This document shows positions 1-8,616 of a stretch of DNA of 16,060 nt, piece by piece (within the stretch, counting starts at the first letter, position 1; each line of letters begins with the position of its first letter). This DNA is from an uncultured Ureaplasma sp. (GTDB lineage Bacteria > Bacillota_I > Bacilli_A > Mycoplasmatales > Mycoplasmoidaceae): NCBI GenBank assembly GCA_910589685.1, contig CAJUTA010000032.1, positions 1-16,060 of the forward strand. The letters run 5' to 3'. The position numbers and the translations under genes are program-made. The notes beneath the pieces are model-generated. The model saw only the letters and a program-made list of their open reading frames with translations, had not been told where the DNA came from and ran no database searches.

Positions 1-1326
1 AGCTTAATAGAAATTGATAATCCTGAAGTTATTTTATTTTTGTTAATGGTTATTAATAAAAATAAAACAAGTGCAATTTATCGATATTTACCAAATGAGT
101 TACAAGACGAAATTGTAGATGTTGCTAGTAACAATCAAATAAAAATTATTTTCTCAAATTTGTTCCCTGATGAAATTTTGGACATTGCTAATCGTAATAA
201 AGATAATTTCAAAAAAATCTTAATCAATTTGTCTGCTGAACAAAGGGGAATGATCAAAAAAATTGATAAATTTGAAAATGATGAAGCTGGTTCCATAATG
301 AACCCAGATTTTATTACTTTTAATGAAGATTGAACAATAAAAAAATGCCTTCAAGTAATAAAAGAAATAAATAAAAGTAAAAATATTGAGGAACATGAAA
401 GTGTTTTTGTGTGCAAATCTGATGGATATTTACTAGGATTTGTTAATATTCAAGACTTATTCTTTGCTGAAAATTATAATGAAAAAATTACAAAAATTTT
501 AAATGACTCATTTATTAGTGCAAAGCCTAAAGATGATATTGAAAATATTATTGATATTTTTCAAGAATATCATTTTAGACATATCCCTGTAGTTAATGAA
601 AAAAATCAATTAATTGGTTTAATTGATAATAATGACATTCTTCCAGCAATTGAAGAAGAAGTAACTGAAGATATATATAACATGTATGGGATACAAAAAA
701 CAGATGAATCTTATATTTATTCATCTGTTTGAAAAATCGTTAAATCTCGTTTATTTTGAGTAGTAATATTGATGATTAGTGCAACTTTAACATCAATATT
801 AATTACTCTATTTGAACAATGAGGAATTCGAGAAACTGCTGGATTATCAACAATTTTATTGATACCAATTTTACCTGTAATAACTGGTACATCTGGTAAT
901 ACAGGATCACAATCATTTGCCACTACAATTCGGACATTAGCTGTTGGAGAGGTGACAAATAAAGAATATTCAAAATTAATTTATAAAGAGTTTAAAATTG
1001 CATTAATTTTAGGGTTTTTACTTGCAATTATTAATTTTGCTCGATTATTAATTTATTTTGCAATACCGCAATTTAGACTAAACACTGATACTGGTATGCA
1101 TATAGATTATCTAAAAACAGTATATGTTTCTATAGGTGTATCAGCTGCTCTATGAATTGCTATAATATTTGCAAAATTATTGGGCGTGTGTTTGCCACTG
1201 CTTGCAACAAAATTTAAGCTAGATCCAACAATAATGTGTGGACCATTAATTGCCACATTATTGGATATTACAAGTACATCATTATTATTCTTAATTGGGA
1301 TAACAATATTATCATTTATTGTTTAA
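1..1326 (+). CDS. mgtE: Magnesium transporter MgtE (5'-truncated by window edge)
   Basis: The reading frame is open from the first base to the TAA at 1324-1326, giving 441 residues. It lacks the true start, which lies outside the window. Family layout is complete from the middle of the N-terminal cytoplasmic domain onward: MgtE_N helices (about residues 1-105), paired CBS domains (about 110-225, including the motif HFRHIPVV), then about five membrane helices. The membrane part carries the pore-region motif SGNTGSQS and the closing segment GPLIATLLD typical of MgtE. Internal TGA codons (for example at 331-333 and 730-732) are read as Trp. In characterised MgtE homologues the CBS and N domains sense cytosolic Mg2+ and gate the channel. 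Its stop codon overlaps that of the convergent degV-family gene. Family assignment is firm; ion specificity rests on family knowledge. Confidence 0.95.
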
Positions 1327-2195
1327 TCAATTTCTTTATATGACTCAATCAAAATTGAAAAGTTATTTGGACCAGAATGACATTGAACACAACCTGGTAA
1401 TTCAGAAACATAATATTTATCTTCATTACCTAATAATGATTTAATATAGCTAATATTTTTTTCATTATCATCTTTATTTTCTAAACTAGACATAATTGTG
1501 TAACGTTTTATTCCATATTTTTTGAACTCAATCTGTTGATCAATTATCTCTAATGATTTATCAATAGCATTTAAAAAATTATTGGACTTATTGGCAAATT
1601 GGAGATCACCTTGGAATTTAATAATTAATTTAAGTTTTAGAGTTTTTATAATTAGACCTTTAAATCCACTAATTCTTCCTCCTGAAATCAAATAAGAAGA
1701 ATCAGAAACTATCAATGCACCACATTGAGATTCACATATTTTTTTTGTGATATTATCAAGTTCTTCTTGATTTATATCACCTTTACTTTCAATGTATTTT
1801 TTAAGATCTGATACTAATCAATTTCCTGTAATAGACATTGTGTTTGCATTTGCAACTAAAAACTTATCATTGCCATATTCCTTTTTAAGTGATAAAAAAG
1901 TTGAATAAGTTGAAGAAAGTGCAGATGAAAAAGGAATGGCAATTATTTTGTCATATTTTGTAAAGATTTCAATAGCTTTTTCCATTATGCTACCAATTGT
2001 TGGTTGACTAGTTCTTACTGATTTCTTGTCAAATAATATTTTATGCAATTCTAAATTAGTAATATCAATTTGATCTCTATAACTAGTTGATAAATCATTA
2101 TCAATGATGTCAATAATCATCGGTACAAAAAAACAATCTTGATCCTGTCCAATATTGTAACTAGAACCTGTGTCTAATAAATAAGCAATTTTCAT
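1323..2195 (-). CDS. DegV family fatty-acid-binding protein
   Basis: A 290-residue protein starting at ATG 2195 (MKIAYLLDTGSS) and ending at TAA 1325-1323. One internal TGA at about 1816-1818 is read as Trp. DegV hallmarks are present: an N-terminal (L)DTGSS strand-loop, RTSQPT (family lipid-headgroup Thr/Ser region, about residues 60-65), PFSSALSSTY (second Ser region, about 97-106) and the C-terminal segment SSYLISGGRISG. Length matches the family (about 280-290). In Firmicutes, DegV/FakB proteins bind a fatty acid and can present it to the kinase FakA; that partner is not in this window. It is transcribed alone and divergently from ytpR, with a TATAAT-rich intergenic region. Its stop codon overlaps the mgtE stop, and no terminator hairpin is visible between them. 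Confidence 0.92.
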
Positions 2196-2210
2196 AAATT
2201 GAGAATAATA

Positions 2211-2226
2211 ATTATAATATTATAAT
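2211..2226. promoter_or_regulatory. Overlapping divergent -10 boxes for degV-family gene and ytpR
   Basis: The AT-only run contains TATAAT on the + strand at 2213-2218 and 2221-2226, and on the - strand at 2216-2211 and 2224-2219. The + boxes lie about 32-45 bases before the ytpR ATG (2258), and the - boxes about 16-29 bases before the degV-family ATG (2195). No clear TTGACA -35 element is seen, which is common in mollicutes. Which box is used on which strand cannot be decided by eye. Confidence 0.5.
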
Positions 2227-2257
2227 AAATAAATTTTTATCAAGGTTAATTAAATAA

Positions 2258-2845
2258 ATGACAATTTTTAAATATTCAAATGATGACAAAGAATATATGA
2301 TTATTAACTTATCGTATGAAGAAATTGTGAAAAAAGAAAGCAATGATGACTATACAATTTTAAAAGATAAAAATGATGAAATAGTAGGTATTAATATTTT
2401 TAATCTTGATGGATTGAAATTGGATGTCAATGGATTTATTTATCCAACAGATGAAATAATTAATTGAGTTAAAAATAAAACAAAAATTGAAAATTTAGAA
2501 TCCAAAAATTTAATTGTTGTAGCAAAAGTAATCAAATGTGAAGAAATACCAAATACACATTTACATAAATGTATTGTTAGTGATGGTATAAATGATTATG
2601 ATATTGTATGTGGCGCAAAGAATGTTGCAGTTGATAAAATTGTTGTTTTGAGTAAAATTGGTGCAATATTACCTAATGGTATGCAAATCATTCCAAGAAA
2701 AGTTGGAGGGTTCATATCAGATGGTATGCTATGTAGCGAAAAAGAATTAGGATTATCAACTGAAAGTAGTGGGATTTTACTACTTGATGAACATGCTAAA
2801 TTAGGAGAACCATACCTTAATATATATAAAAATATGATAAAATAA
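2258..2845 (+). CDS. ytpR: YtpR-family tRNA-binding domain protein
   Basis: A 195-residue protein with ATG at 2258, preceded by AAGG at 2242-2245, and stop TAA 2843-2845. TGA at 2465-2467 is read as Trp. The N-terminal 80 or so residues fit the small domain found in YtpR proteins (DUF4479-type). Residues about 85-190 form an EMAP/tRNA-binding OB-fold domain related to the N-terminus of PheT: a VVAKVIKCEEIPN strand, VCGAKNVAV (equivalent of the CGA.N motif), LPNGMQIIPRKVGG and SDGMLCSEKELG. The protein is free-standing and is not attached to a synthetase. It sits just upstream of rpsB and tyrS in the same direction. Function beyond likely RNA binding is not established, so the name reflects family membership only. 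Confidence 0.85.
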
Positions 2846-2855
2846 TTTAGTTTTA

Positions 2856-2861
2856 TATAAT
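2856..2861 (+). promoter_or_regulatory. Probable -10 box for rpsB
   Basis: TATAAT at 2856-2861, in the 49-base gap between the ytpR stop and the rpsB ATG (2895). It would give a leader of about 27 bases containing the ribosome-binding sequence AGAGG (about 2878-2882). No recognisable -35 hexamer is present. Confidence 0.5.
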
Positions 2862-2894
2862 GTTTAAATTTCTTAAAAGAGGTATTCCAAATAA

Positions 2895-3917
2895 ATGGAA
2901 AATTCGGCTACTATTGAAAAAGTTGAATCAACAGAACAAGAATCTGTTGCAAATGCTAATGTTGCACAAAATAAAACTGCAACATCGCCTGCTGAATCAG
3001 TTCAGAATAAAGCCAATGCTAATTCAACTATTAAAAAATTAAAACCACTTGTGTCTGCTTCAAAAATGATAGAAGTTGGTGCACATATTGGTCTTAATCC
3101 AAGAAAATGAAATCCAAAAATGCGTCCATACATTTATGCACGTCGTCCAAATAATCATGTTATTGATGTTTTAAAATCACTTGTTTGTTTAAATAAAGCG
3201 TACCAATTCATTAATGAATTAACTAAAGAAGGAGGACGTATATTAATTGTTGGAACAAATGGAAAAATTATTAAAGATTTAATTAAAGAAGAAGCAAAAC
3301 GTGGACAAGCTTTCTATGTTGTTCAACGTTGACTTGGTGGAACTTTAACTAACTTTAAAAATATTTCTAAATCAATTAAAAAATTAAATGATAATTTACA
3401 GTTACAAAAAACTGGTGAAATTGAAAAGTACACTAAAAAAGAACAAATTTTAATTCGAAAAGAAACTGAAAAATTAGCTAAATTTTATGGTGGAATTCGT
3501 ACAATGCGCAAATTACCAAATGCATTAATTGTATTAGATCCATGCCATGATGCTAATTCAGTTGTTGAAGCAAAAAAATTAGGTATTCCTGTTATTGCTC
3601 TTGCAAACACTAATACTAACCCAGATAATATTGACTACATCTTACCAATTAACAACTACTCAATTCGTTCAATCATGTTAATCCTTGGTGTATTAATTGA
3701 TGCTATTGCTGAAGCAAAAGATGAACCAACTAAAGTTGTTGGAAAAGCTGATGAAGAAATAGTATTACCAGAAGTGCAAACTAAGCGTGTTTATAATGGT
3801 GAAAATGCACAACGTGCATATATAAACCATAATAGACAAAATAATAATCGTTTTGAAAAAAACAAAAAAGAAGAAAATGCAACCACTTCTGAAGAATCTT
3901 CTAAAATAGAAAAATAA
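2895..3917 (+). CDS. rpsB: 30S ribosomal protein S2, with long terminal extensions
   Basis: A 340-residue S2 starting at ATG 2895 with AGAGG about 12 bases upstream, ending TAA 3915-3917. The S2 core runs from about residue 54 to 275: SKMIEVGAHIG, KWNPKM, YIYARR, the QRWLGGTLTNF motif, the GGIRTMRKLPNALIVLDP motif, GIPVIALANTNTNPDNIDY and the final SIRSIMLILG helix. TGAs at 3108-3110 and 3331-3333 are Trp. Bacterial S2 is usually about 230-260 residues; here about 52 extra residues precede the core (Ala/Asn/Gln/Ser-rich, low complexity) and about 65 follow it (charged, Asn/Lys/Glu-rich, probably disordered). It binds the small ribosomal subunit near S1/S21. The usual downstream partner tsf is absent; tyrS follows after 2 bases instead. 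Confidence 0.96.
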
Positions 3918-3919
3918 TA

Positions 3920-5161
3920 ATGAATTGATTTAATGATTTAAAGTGGCGCAATTTAATTAATTCAATTACAAATGAAGAAAAATTAAATCATTTTGACAAA
4001 AATAAAAAATCATTATATGTAGGATTTGATCCAAGTGCATCTTCATTGCATTTAGGCAACTATGTAATGATTTTATTGTTGCGTAGATTTAAAATTGCTG
4101 GTTTTAGTCCAATTGCAGTAATAGGTGGTGCTACTGGGATGATTGGCGATCCTAGTGGTAAAAGTAAAGAACGTAACCTTTTGGATAAAAAAACTTTGGA
4201 GCAAAACAAATTATCAATTAAAAAACAATTGGAAAAATATGCTCGTTGTGAATTAATCATAGATAATTTTGATTTTTATAAAGATCTTAATTTCTTAGAT
4301 TTTTTAAGAGATATTGGTAAATTAGTAAATGTTAATGATGTTTTGCAAAAAGAAATTGTTAAAACTCGTTTAGAGACAGGTATTTCTTATACTGAGTTTA
4401 GTTACAATATAATACAAGCCTATGATTTTAGTAAATTATATAAGGATCATGATACTTGATTGCAATTAGGTGGGAGTGACCAATGAGGTAACATTACTGC
4501 TGGAATTGAAATGATTCGAAAAATGTATGGTGATGATAATCATGCATTTGGTATGACTTTCAATTTACTAACAACAAGTGATGGTAAAAAATTTGGCAAA
4601 TCAGAAAATAATGCAATTTATTTAGATAAAAATTTGACATCCCCATATCAAATGTATCAATATTTAATTAATCAATCAGATAGTGATGTCATTAAATTGT
4701 TAAAGTGTTTGACAATGTTATCAAAAGAAGAAATTGAAAATATTGAAAATGAACAAATTAATAATCCGAGTTCAAGATGTGCACAAAATGCATTAGCTGA
4801 TTGAATATTAACTGATATTCATGGAATTGAAGAATTAAATAAAGTAAAAGATATTAGTAAAAAATTATTTTCTGGAGACATAACTAATATTGATTCAACT
4901 GACTTGAAAAATGCTCTTGAAAATGTCCCAACAACTTTTTTAACTGAAGAAAAATATAACGTTGTTGATCTATTAATTGCATTACAAGTTGCAAAATCTA
5001 AAACTCAAGCCCGAGAATTATTATCAACAAATGCAATTATAATTAATGGCATTAAAATTAATGATGAAACATTTATAATAAATAAAAATGATTGCATCAA
5101 TAAAGAATTTGTTGTTGTTAAAAAGGGCAAAAGAAATTACTTTGTTGGTAAATGGAATTAA
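3920..5161 (+). CDS. tyrS: Tyrosyl-tRNA synthetase
   Basis: A 413-residue class I synthetase that charges tRNA-Tyr. The start ATG at 3920 lies 2 bases after the rpsB stop with no strong Shine-Dalgarno, suggesting translational coupling; stop is TAA 5159-5161. Signature sequences are YVGFDPSASSLHLGNY (HIGH equivalent HLGN, residues 44-47), GGATGMIGDPSGKS, the tyrosine-binding region around SYTEFSYNIIQAYDF, LQLGGSDQWGN and the KMSKS-equivalent KFGKS (residues 224-228). A C-terminal S4 RNA-binding domain covers about residues 347-410. TGA codons at 4457-4459, 4484-4486 and 4802-4804 are Trp. Length is normal for the bacterial TyrRS with S4 domain (about 410-425). Confidence 0.97.
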
Positions 5162-5169
5162 TTCAAAAC

Positions 5170-5198
5170 GATGGAAATTTTATTTTCCATCATTTTTT
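5170..5198 (+). terminator. Rho-independent terminator after tyrS
   Basis: An inverted repeat, GATGGAAA (5170-5177) and TTTCCATC (5184-5191), separated by a 6-base loop and followed by an A then six Ts. It begins 8 bases after the tyrS stop. On the opposite strand the tail is only a short T run, so termination of the convergent gene ending at 5213 is possible but weaker. Confidence 0.85.
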
Positions 5199-5212
5199 AT
5201 TTAAAAATTCTT

Positions 5213-6178
5213 TTAATTACTTTCCTCGTATTCAACAATACTATTAACTCTTTTAAGATGGCGACCACCTTCAAATTTTGTTTCTAAATATGTTTGTATC
5301 TGGTTTAATATTTGCTCATTTGTAAATAAATTTAAATCAAAATTTGCTACATGTACATCATCATGTAATTTAATTAAACTTGCTAACTCTTCACTATATA
5401 CTATTCCACTACGTATAAAAGGAGTTTTATTAGCCAAATAATCTCAAATATTTGGTTCATGAGAAATAATTAGTATTTCATCATTATTAGAAATGTTTTG
5501 AATAATTGAATTAAAATTTTTTTCATTTAATTTTAAAAAATTTATTTTTTTATTTTTTGCTAACTTAGAGTTGTAAAAATAATATTCTTTTGGTTCAACT
5601 AAAACATAAATTTTTCTTGTTTGGAAAAGATTTAATTCATTAATTCATTCTTCAATTGCCTCAACATTTGCTCCACGACGTAAAATTTGTCATTTATCAA
5701 TATTAACAATTGTTGATGGTTCGGTACCAATCCCTGGTTCATCTACAATTACAAGATTATAAAAATATTTAGAAACATCAAATATTTTATTTGCATCTAA
5801 TGTGTTTGTTATACACTCTTGATTGCTAATGTTTGCACTACTACAATATAAATAATCAAATTTATTTAAAATATATAACAAGTTCTTGTCATTAGGAATG
5901 CGATAAGAAATGTTAGATTTGACAATTGTCAAACTGCCTGGTCAAAACTTATTTAAAAAATTAATTTGATCTTTATTCAAATTTGGTATTTCGCTTTTAT
6001 CTGAAATAAAGCGAATAATTTTTTTATTTGTTGAGCGTTGCTTAATTTTATAAATAATATTTTTGTCTTTAGCAAGTATCCCAATGATAGTATCAGTTGG
6101 GATAATTACTGCCTTATTGTTCATCAATTCAAAAATAATACTATTAATATCTGAATATTTATATGTTTTAAATGTCAT
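5213..6178 (-). CDS. TsaC/Sua5 threonylcarbamoyl-AMP synthase fused to a degenerate RpiB-like domain
   Basis: One uninterrupted frame of 321 residues from ATG 6178 to TAA 5215-5213; TGAs at 5942-5944, 5690-5692, 5645-5647 and 5444-5446 are Trp. Residues 1-170 are a YrdC/TsaC domain: AVIIPTDTIIGILAKD, IKQRSTNKK, FWPGSLTIV, SYRIPND, CSSANISNQ, EPSTIVNI, ILRRGA. This enzyme makes threonylcarbamoyl-AMP for the t6A37 tRNA modification. Residues about 187-316 align with RpiB (ribose-5-phosphate isomerase B): the end KFEGGRHLKRVNSI matches the RpiB EGGRH..RV motif, and SGIVYSEELASLIKLHDD matches its R.VVC....A...R.HND segment. The N-terminal D-H pair and the catalytic Cys-containing CGTG loop are missing, so isomerase activity is unlikely. 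ATG 6178 (overlap of 11 bases with prmC) was preferred to TTG 6193. It is the last gene of the rpmE-prfA-prmC cluster. Confidence 0.85.
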
Positions 6179-7016
6179 TGTCTTTATATACAAAAATGAA
6201 ACGATTAATATTATTATAATCTTTAATAATATCTATATTAATATTTGAATCATTCAATAAAAGCAAATTTTTAATCGTCTCTTCTTGCCCCTTGCCAATT
6301 TCAAAAGCAAGTAAATAATTTTGATTATTATTAATGTAATTTAGATATGAATGAATTATTCTTTCATAAATTGAATATCCATCATTTTCAGCAAATAATG
6401 CATTTAATGGATCATATTTCTTAACTACACCAATATCATCTTTGAAACTAATATAGGGAGGGTTGCAAACAATAATATCAAATTTATCTGATACATTATC
6501 AAACAAATCTGAATGAATAACATTTGCATTTATATTATGTAGTTGCAAATTTTTTTCAGAATTAGTACATGCATTTTTGTTAATATCTACTAATGTTAAA
6601 TCAAGACTATCTAAAAAATGTAATTTTATGGAAATTCCAATTACTCCAGTTCCACAACACATATCAAGTAACTTAATTGGATATTTAATTTTTAACTTAT
6701 TTATATATTCAATTAATTTATCAACCAATAATTCAGTTTCATTTCTTGGACAAAATACACCTTCATCAACAAAAAATTTATTGGAATAAAAATTTGTATT
6801 ACCTAAAATTCTAGAAAGTGGTTTTCCCGTTAAATATTCATCTAATATTTGGTTACATTCATTAATTTTAGTTGCTTCTATAGGAAGAACATTAATTAAA
6901 TCTAAATAATTATTTAAATTATAAATACTCATCAAAATCCAATTTGCAATCTTGTCGTTTTGATTTGCATTAATTAGAATTTCTTTTAATTTAAATAATA
7001 ATTCGGAATTAGTCAT
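6168..7016 (-). CDS. prmC: Peptide chain release factor N5-glutamine methyltransferase
   Basis: A 282-residue SAM-dependent methylase (HemK/PrmC) that methylates the Gln of the GGQ motif in release factors. ATG 7016 follows the prfA stop after a single base; TAA is at 6170-6168. The N-terminal helical release-factor-binding domain is followed by the linker SRILGNTNFYSNKFFV and the PRNETE motif (PRPETE in most homologues). The Rossmann methylase fold shows motif I LLDMCCGTGVIGISI and the catalytic VCNPPYIS. Length is normal (about 280). It sits directly downstream of its substrate gene prfA, the usual arrangement. The reading frame overlaps the following tsaC-like gene by 11 bases, so the two are probably translationally coupled. 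Confidence 0.96.
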   Translation of the reverse strand: MTNSELLFKLKEILINANQNDKIANWILMSIYNLNNYLDLINVLPIEATKINECNQILDEYLTGKPLSRILGNTNFYSNKFFVDEGVFCPRNETELLVDKLIEYINKLKIKYPIKLLDMCCGTGVIGISIKLHFLDSLDLTLVDINKNACTNSEKNLQLHNINANVIHSDLFDNVSDKFDIIVCNPPYISFKDDIGVVKKYDPLNALFAENDGYSIYERIIHSYLNYINNNQNYLLAFEIGKGQEETIKNLLLLNDSNINIDIIKDYNNINRFIFVYKDNDI

Positions 7017-7017
7017 T

Positions 7018-8097
7018 TTAAATATCTAAATTATTCATTAATTGAGCTTGTTCATCTGCAATCAATAAGTCAATAATTTCATCTAGTTCACCTAACATAA
7101 TATGATCCAATTTATTTAATGTTAGAGAAATACGATGATCAGTAATTCTATTTTGTGGATAATTATATGTTCTAATCTTTTCAGAACGTTCTCCAGTACC
7201 TACTTGGTTCTTACGTGCACTAGCTTGTTCATCATGTTTTTGTTTTTGAGCAGCATCTCACATTTTTGCTCGAAGCATTTTCATAGCAATTTCACGGTTT
7301 TCAATTTGTGATTTTGCTTCTTGTGAAGAAACAACAATACCACTAGGAATATGAGTAATTCTAACTGCTGATTCTGTTCTATTAACATGTTGTCCACCAG
7401 CTCCTGAGGCACGATATGTATCAACTCTTAAATCTTGTGGATTAATATGGATTTCAATTTCATCTTGTTCTGGTAAAACTGCAACAGTGATGGTTGAAGT
7501 GTGGACACGACCTTTTGATTCAGTAGCAGGAACACGTTGAACACGGTGAACACCAGATTCAAATTTTAAACAACTATAGACGTCTGTTCCACTAACAGAA
7601 AAAGAAATAAAATCATAACCATGAGCTTGAGTGCTTAATTCAAGAACATTTAGTTTTCATCCTTTTGAATCAATGTAACGTTTATAAGTATCAAATAAAT
7701 TAGCAACAAAGATAGATGCTTCATCACCACCTGCAGCAGGTCTCATTTCGATTATTACATTTTTACCATTATTTGGATCTTCTGGCAATAAAAGAATCTT
7801 TAATTCTTTTTCAATTTCAGGAATAGAATTTTTAATTTCATCTAATTCAATTTTCATTAAATCTAAAAACTCTTTATTTGTTTCTATTTTTAAACTTTCT
7901 TCTAAAGATAAACCTTCATCAATCATTTTTTTATATGATGAAAATGGTAAACTAACTTTGCTAGTTTGCTTCAATTGAATATTTATTTCTTTGATTTTTA
8001 TAGGATCGTTACCAATAGTTTCTAACAATTTGTTTAATTCATCATTCTTGTTATTAATCTTTAGTAATGAATTATATAATTTTTTGTTGTATTCCAT
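7018..8097 (-). CDS. prfA: Peptide chain release factor 1
   Basis: A 359-residue class I release factor, ATG 8097 to TAA 7020-7018. It recognises UAA/UAG and triggers peptide release on the ribosome. The GGQ catalytic motif lies in the segment RASGAGGQHVNRTESAV; other family segments are MRPAAGGDEASIF, FESGVHRVQRVPATES, GRVHTSTITVAVLP, TGERSEKIRTYNYPQNR and TDHRI. TGAs at 7657-7659 and about 7258-7260 are Trp. RF1 as the only class I factor needed fits an organism whose UGA is sense; RF2 is normally absent in such mollicutes. A TTG codon 12 bases upstream (8109) could also start the frame, but ATG at 8097 gives the standard N-terminus. A hairpin terminator lies about 20 bases upstream of the start. 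Confidence 0.97.
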
Positions 8098-8117
8098 CTT
8101 TTGTACCAATAACTAAT

Positions 8118-8146
8118 AAAAATACTAGCTTAAAACTAGTATTTTT
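8118..8146 (-). terminator. Bidirectional hairpin between rpmE and prfA
   Basis: A perfect 11-base inverted repeat, AAAAATACTAG (8118-8128) and CTAGTATTTTT (8136-8146), around a 7-base loop. It gives a T run after the stem on either strand. It follows the rpmE stop (8167) on the minus strand and so looks like an rpmE terminator or attenuator. Only 20 bases separate it from the prfA start, leaving no room for a separate promoter between them. Confidence 0.75.
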
Positions 8147-8166
8147 ATTCAATATAAATTAAATTA

Positions 8167-8457
8167 TTATAAAGAACCAAAACCTGATTCAGTTTTTCCT
8201 TCTTTATTAGTTTTGTTTGCTGATACAATTGTTTTTTTAGCTTTGAATTGTTTACCAGCATCAAACTTATTAGATAATTTTTCAGCACGACCACGTAATG
8301 ATGAACTTGATGTAGTCCCTACATAAAATGGGTGACAATTTGAACAAACATCTAGTGAAACGTTAGGACCTTTTGTGGAAAGAATGTTGTATTTGTTACC
8401 ACAAGAGGCACAAACATATTCACAATTAATTAATTTTGGTTGAATTTCTTTTTGCAT
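8167..8457 (-). CDS. rpmE: 50S ribosomal protein L31 (zinc-binding type)
   Basis: A 96-residue protein, ATG 8457 to TAA 8169-8167, with GAGG (8465-8462) 4 bases before the start. The L31 signature is clear: CASCGNKYNILSTKGPN followed by VCSNCHPFYVGT, which supplies two Cys-x2-Cys pairs for the zinc-ribbon form. Typical L31 is about 65-75 residues; a Lys/Ser-rich tail of about 25 residues extends the C-terminus. L31 bridges the two ribosomal subunits. It is the first gene of the minus-strand translation cluster and is transcribed away from the M28 lipoprotein gene from a shared intergenic region. Confidence 0.95.
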   Translation of the reverse strand: MQKEIQPKLINCEYVCASCGNKYNILSTKGPNVSLDVCSNCHPFYVGTTSSSSLRGRAEKLSNKFDAGKQFKAKKTIVSANKTNKEGKTESGFGSL

Positions 8458-8500
8458 AACGCCTCAATAAAATGACACGAATTTATAAATAACAATAGAT

Positions 8501-8508
8501 ATTATAAT
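8501..8508. promoter_or_regulatory. Overlapping divergent -10 boxes for rpmE and the M28 lipoprotein
   Basis: TATAAT is present on the + strand at 8503-8508 and on the - strand at 8506-8501, forming an ATTATAAT palindrome-like core. The minus box would give rpmE a leader of about 37 bases; the plus box would give the lipoprotein a leader of about 100 bases. No clear -35 element is visible on either side. Confidence 0.5.
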
Positions 8509-8539
8509 ATAAAAACTTTAAATTATTTTATAACAACTT

Positions 8540-8562
8540 ATTTATTCTTATAAAGAATAAGT
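8540..8562 (+). other. Hairpin in the leader of the M28 lipoprotein gene
   Basis: TTATTCTT (8542-8549) and AAGAATAA (8553-8560) form an 8-bp stem with a 3-base loop, extendable by two pairs. A smaller inverted repeat, ACACT (8581-8585) and AGTGT (8593-8597), follows just before the ribosome-binding region. The rest of the 8458-8616 intergenic space shows nothing further. No known riboswitch class was recognised; these may simply be leader structure. Confidence 0.35.
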
Positions 8563-8616
8563 TTTAAAATTAAATTGTCAACACTTAATAACAGTGTGAT
8601 AGAAAGTGTAATAAAA

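Noticed and set aside
717..923. Minus-strand frame inside mgtE
   Set aside because: Antisense shadow of the conserved MgtE membrane domain; no start signal or family match.
2860..3042. A 60-residue frame overlapping the start of rpsB
   Set aside because: It is Lys/Leu-rich out-of-frame reading of rpsB with no family resemblance, and rpsB clearly occupies the same DNA.
6168..6193. TTG at 6193 as the start of the TsaC-like gene
   Set aside because: It would lengthen the overlap with prmC to 26 bases, while ATG 6178 gives a normal TsaC N-terminus.
8540..8600. Riboswitch in the leader of the M28 lipoprotein
   Set aside because: Only short AT-rich hairpins are visible, with no conserved aptamer core recognisable.
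8575..8616. TTG at 8575 as the start of the M28 lipoprotein
   Set aside because: It would add 14 residues before the Lys-rich start of the signal peptide; ATG 8617 gives a standard lipoprotein signal.
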